A stretch of DNA of 64,000 nucleotides from Sabellastarte sp. h YS-2021 (Eukaryota > Annelida > Polychaeta > Sabellida > Sabellidae). Both the position numbers and the translations under genes were made by a program. Of this stretch, positions 61,121 to 64,000 are shown one piece after another; positions within the stretch are counted from its first letter, which is position 1, and every line of letters starts with the position of its first letter. A model generated the notes under the pieces. That model worked only from the letters and a program-made list of their open reading frames with translations, was not told the DNA's origin and searched no databases. The stretch spans positions 35,052,040-35,116,039 of the forward strand of contig OZ024936.1 of assembly GCA_964017235.1 (NCBI GenBank), given 5' to 3'.

Positions 61121-64000
61121 CTGAAAAGAAACATGCTAAATAAAAAAAATTATAACTAAAATTCTAATAGCTTCCCAACAAACCATAGTCTATGTCTGGT
61201 GACTGCTGGACCAACACCCCCCCCCCCCAAAAAAAAAGAAAAAAAAACCCAGCAGAATAGTAGGTCCTTAAAAGCTGCATACTCATTTACACAAAACAAA
61301 TAGATGACGAGACTTGACCCGATTGCACAGTATATGGTGCACGGCTCCACCTGGCAAGCAGTTTAGGATTTTTTGATCAGGCCAGGACTAATACTCTGGG
61401 ATACATTTTTCTGGTGTTTGGCGGGACCCGTAGTCTCTGCACATAGGCTGTTGTCAGTCATGTAAGTGGAAAAATAACACCAAGACTACCTCAAATTATG
61501 TATAGTCTGCTGGAAATAATACTACAAACTTAATCCTCAAAACAGTTTATTTCTCTTGCACATTGCAATATTGTTAATGTTAAGACAATCAACAGCAGAC
61601 TGTTTTTACAAAATATTATTTCTTGATTTTCTGTAAAGGTTTAATTTTATAACTTTGGGATGTTGCATAATTTATGATGGCACAGTTAATGGAAGGTAAT
61701 AAATAGACTCATACATTGTATCATAGTTTTAATTCACACTAATATATCTGGTTCAAATGAACATCTGCTGAAAATGAAAGATCATTGCACACTAGCCACA
61801 TTTTACATGATCATAGCGTTGCACTTTACCCGTGAACAGCACTTACCTTGACCTTCTCGTCGCCCTACGTTCCCGTGACCTTGACCTGCGCCTCTCTCTG
61901 GAGCGCCTCCTTTCACGTGATCTCCTCCGTTCTCTGGACTCGGGTTTACCAGTTTTGTCCTCTTTAACCTTTGCCAAGTCACTGGATGGCTGACTTCTTG
62001 ACCCGTCCTTACTACTACTCGGGGCACTACTTTTCTCACTTTTGTCCAGTTTGGTTGTGACCACTTTACTGGATTTTGCCACCATCTGCTCTTTGTTTTC
62101 CTCCTTTTTGGTGAGTTGTTTCTCAAGTGCTTTGATATCACTCTCAGTCATGCCACCTGTACTGGGCACGGTCTTCACTCCCTGCTTCTCTTTTGTGGGC
62201 TTTATGATCACCTCCCTGTCTTTAACCCCCAATGGGGTACTCCCACTTTTACTTGTTGATGCCTGTTCACCAGTCGGTGCACTTCCTTTGTTACCACCCC
62301 AGTCTAATGCAGCACTCCAGCCTCCAGGTTTGGCTGGCTTGGTTTCGTTCACTTCTGCTCCATTTTCCTTTTGATCACTGGCCAGAGCAGAAAATGTCCC
62401 AATAACCTGAATTTCATCAGAACTGTCCTCTGTACCTTTTGTTACCTCTTTCTTGGATGCAGGTTGACTTTGAACACCAGACTTTGTAGCTTTCCCAGTT
62501 TTATTAGTGCAGGCTGCAGTAGATGACTTTGTTTTTTCCTTATGTTTTGAGCTTTTTGCCTCATTTGGTTCACTGAAATATATCATCATTGTTACACAAT
62601 AGAAATTCACATATCAAGTTACAGAAGGTTACATAATGAAAGCTCACTATCAGTATGTCAGTAGTTTAAAATATAACCAGTTGATAGGGAAGAACATTTT
62701 TCATGTTTACTGTTTTTATAACAGTTTTGCGACACCAACACTTGTACTGGAACCTTGAAAAAAGATGTGATCTGTCTCGACATTCCAACTATGATACCAA
62801 TAAACACTCAACATACAGTTGAAATAACACTGAAATAAGCCAAGTATAACTTATATAAAAGTGCTATGTACTTCAGAACAACTTAAATGCAAATTTTAAA
62901 CTTTTTTTTCCTTTTTTTTTCAATATAAATGTGAATGAATTTCTGTTGATTAAAATATGCATGGATTTAAGCGCAACATTTAGGTATAATATTATGAAAA
63001 GACCCTATTTCCATCCCGTTTGCAGGTTTTTGATGAAAACATAATTGTAACATAAGTATTAAACAGGTGACCTAAATTGTACAAAATCAATCAACTTACA
63101 GATCAATATAGCTTCATTTTTTGTATCACTGTTGAAAAGTTGTTGAAATTTTGTGTTTATAGCATGTTTCTGCTGAATTAGCATGTGTTCTGAATAACCT
63201 TATAAGATACTGATCAGCATAACTTGCTCAGTAATTAGCAGAAAGTTGTTGGCAGCATATTTTCTGTTTTTGGTATTTTTCACTTATGGGATAATGAAAA
63301 CCTGTGTTTCATATATTGCCCTAGTTGAAAACTCCCGCCACAACAGAATTGATTTCACAAAACAAGACATGCTCAACAGCTATGAAAGCTTACATGTGTA
63401 GAATATTCATGATAAAAACCTCCGATTTCTTATCTGTTTATTACTTTTGAATATCCCACCATTTTATGCACTGATAATGGAGATGACAGTAATGACAATG
63501 CCAGGGCATTTCAGTGAAATAATCTTGAGATACAAATTAAGTATGTGCAATACCTGCTGTCTCCACGGATCATGGAGAGCAGAGGACCCAGTACTCCAGG
63601 TGTCATCTGCAGCTCATCTGTCTTTGTGTATACGTAGGATTCCTCCTTTCCCCCTGAAGATTGCTTTTTGTCAGTCTTTGTTTTCTGTGAAGCCTTGGCT
63701 GCAGGTTTCTTACTGGGCTGTTTTTCAGGGGTGTTTTTGTTGTCTTTGACTTCTGACTCACTGGACTTTACATCAGTGATATTTGGTTTCTTACTCTGTC
63801 CTGGTGTCTGAACAGTGCATTTTTCCATATTATCAATTGTTTTTTTGGAATCATCTGCTACTGTTGAAGCTTTTGATGCTGTATGTGATTCTGTGACTTT
63901 GGAAGGTTGTACTCTCTCTGGCTGGTCAAACCTGGATTTTTTCACAGGAGAGCTTGCTCTGTCTCTATGACTGTGACTCTCCTCATCTCTATGCGGTCGC
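59491..64000 (-). CDS. RS-rich nuclear-type protein, last three exons (partial)
   Basis: The minus-strand exons 63554-64000 (open to the window edge), 61847-62572 and 59491-61120 join in frame at GT-AG sites, with both split codons conserved in phase. About 930 residues are visible. Seen: Lys/Ser-rich, disordered first part; a short hydrophobic segment T-P-G-V-L-G-P-L-L-S-M-I; an acidic D-S-S-D-E-I-Q-V-I; a run of R-E-R-R-R-S repeats and S-P-E-R-R at the exon 2/3 join; then a long Arg/Gly/Pro/His-rich tail ending R-P-Y-R-G-R-R-M-R-R-P. RS and RG content suggests an mRNA-processing or nuclear-speckle protein. I do not recognise the family; a Pcf11/SCAF-like factor is only a guess. The 5' part is outside the window. 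Confidence 0.75.
61121..61846 (-). other. Intron of RS-rich gene with DIRS ITR relic
   Basis: It contains a short poly-C/poly-A tract near 61220 and, at about 61385-61440, TTTTTCTGGTGTTTGGCGGG. This strongly resembles the core of the DIRS ITR at 50185-50210. Confidence 0.4.
61847..62572 (-). CDS. RS-rich gene, penultimate exon
   Basis: 726 bases between TATTTCAG and GTAAGT on the minus strand. It starts with S-E-P-N-E-A-K, is Lys/Ser/Thr-rich, and ends in four R-E-R-R-R-S-type repeats. Confidence 0.8.
62573..63553 (-). other. Intron of RS-rich gene
   Basis: AT-rich, 981 bases, no element recognised. Confidence 0.6.
63554..64000 (-). CDS. RS-rich gene, upstream exon (partial)
   Basis: Open to the window edge. 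It reads H-S-H-R-D-R-A-S-S-P-V-K-K then Lys/Ser-rich sequence and ends L-L-S-M-I-R-G-D-S before GTATTG. The donor is weak but in phase with the next exon. Confidence 0.7.

Overview
The window is animal nuclear DNA that is dense in transposable elements. It has split genes with GT-AG introns, a prenylated PRL phosphatase, DIRS and CR1-like retrotransposons, PIF/Harbinger, hAT and pogo/mariner DNA elements, and tRNA-headed SINEs. This mix suggests a marine invertebrate, most likely a mollusc or bivalve. The taxon is an inference, because no single marker settles it.

Three host genes are visible. At the left edge (2-163, +) is the last coding piece of a protein ending in a PHD finger, followed by a short 3'UTR. 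From 5757 to 29981 (+) is a complete five-exon PTP4A/PRL phosphatase of 169 residues, with all exon phases consistent and a C-terminal CaaX box. Its second intron is 16.7 kb and is filled with nested elements. At the right edge (59491 to beyond 64000, -) are the last three exons of an RS-rich nuclear-type protein that I cannot name.

Introns and intergenic DNA hold most of the content. PTP4A intron 2 contains a decayed PIF/Harbinger element with transposase and Myb-like genes, itself hit by a hAT MITE, a SINE and a solo DIRS terminal repeat. It also holds a palindrome-rich element nested in an older repeat, a CR1-like fragment split by a pogo-type MITE, and a tandem array of about 20 units of 147 bp. 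A TA-flanked element family at 33381-34278 and 44616-46878 carries a second tandem array, of about 146-bp units. Both arrays repeat the motif TGACCTT/AAGGTCA.

From 37.3 to 58.1 kb the DNA is mostly retroelements. A DIRS element (37302-43540, +) has intact ITRs, an internal complementary region and an open tyrosine recombinase, but frameshifted gag and RT/RNase H. A CR1-like LINE with an internal deletion (47.2-49.5 kb) is followed by the 5' piece of another DIRS element. A second, divergent DIRS element (50787-57336, -) has nearly intact ORFs, interrupts a hAT transposase pseudogene, and has itself been hit by a SINE with a 14-bp target duplication. The nesting gives a relative insertion order. 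The most unusual material is the set of element-borne nucleosome-length monomers with nuclear-receptor-like half-sites, the duplicated decoy splice acceptors before PTP4A exon 4, and the near-complete DIRS element.
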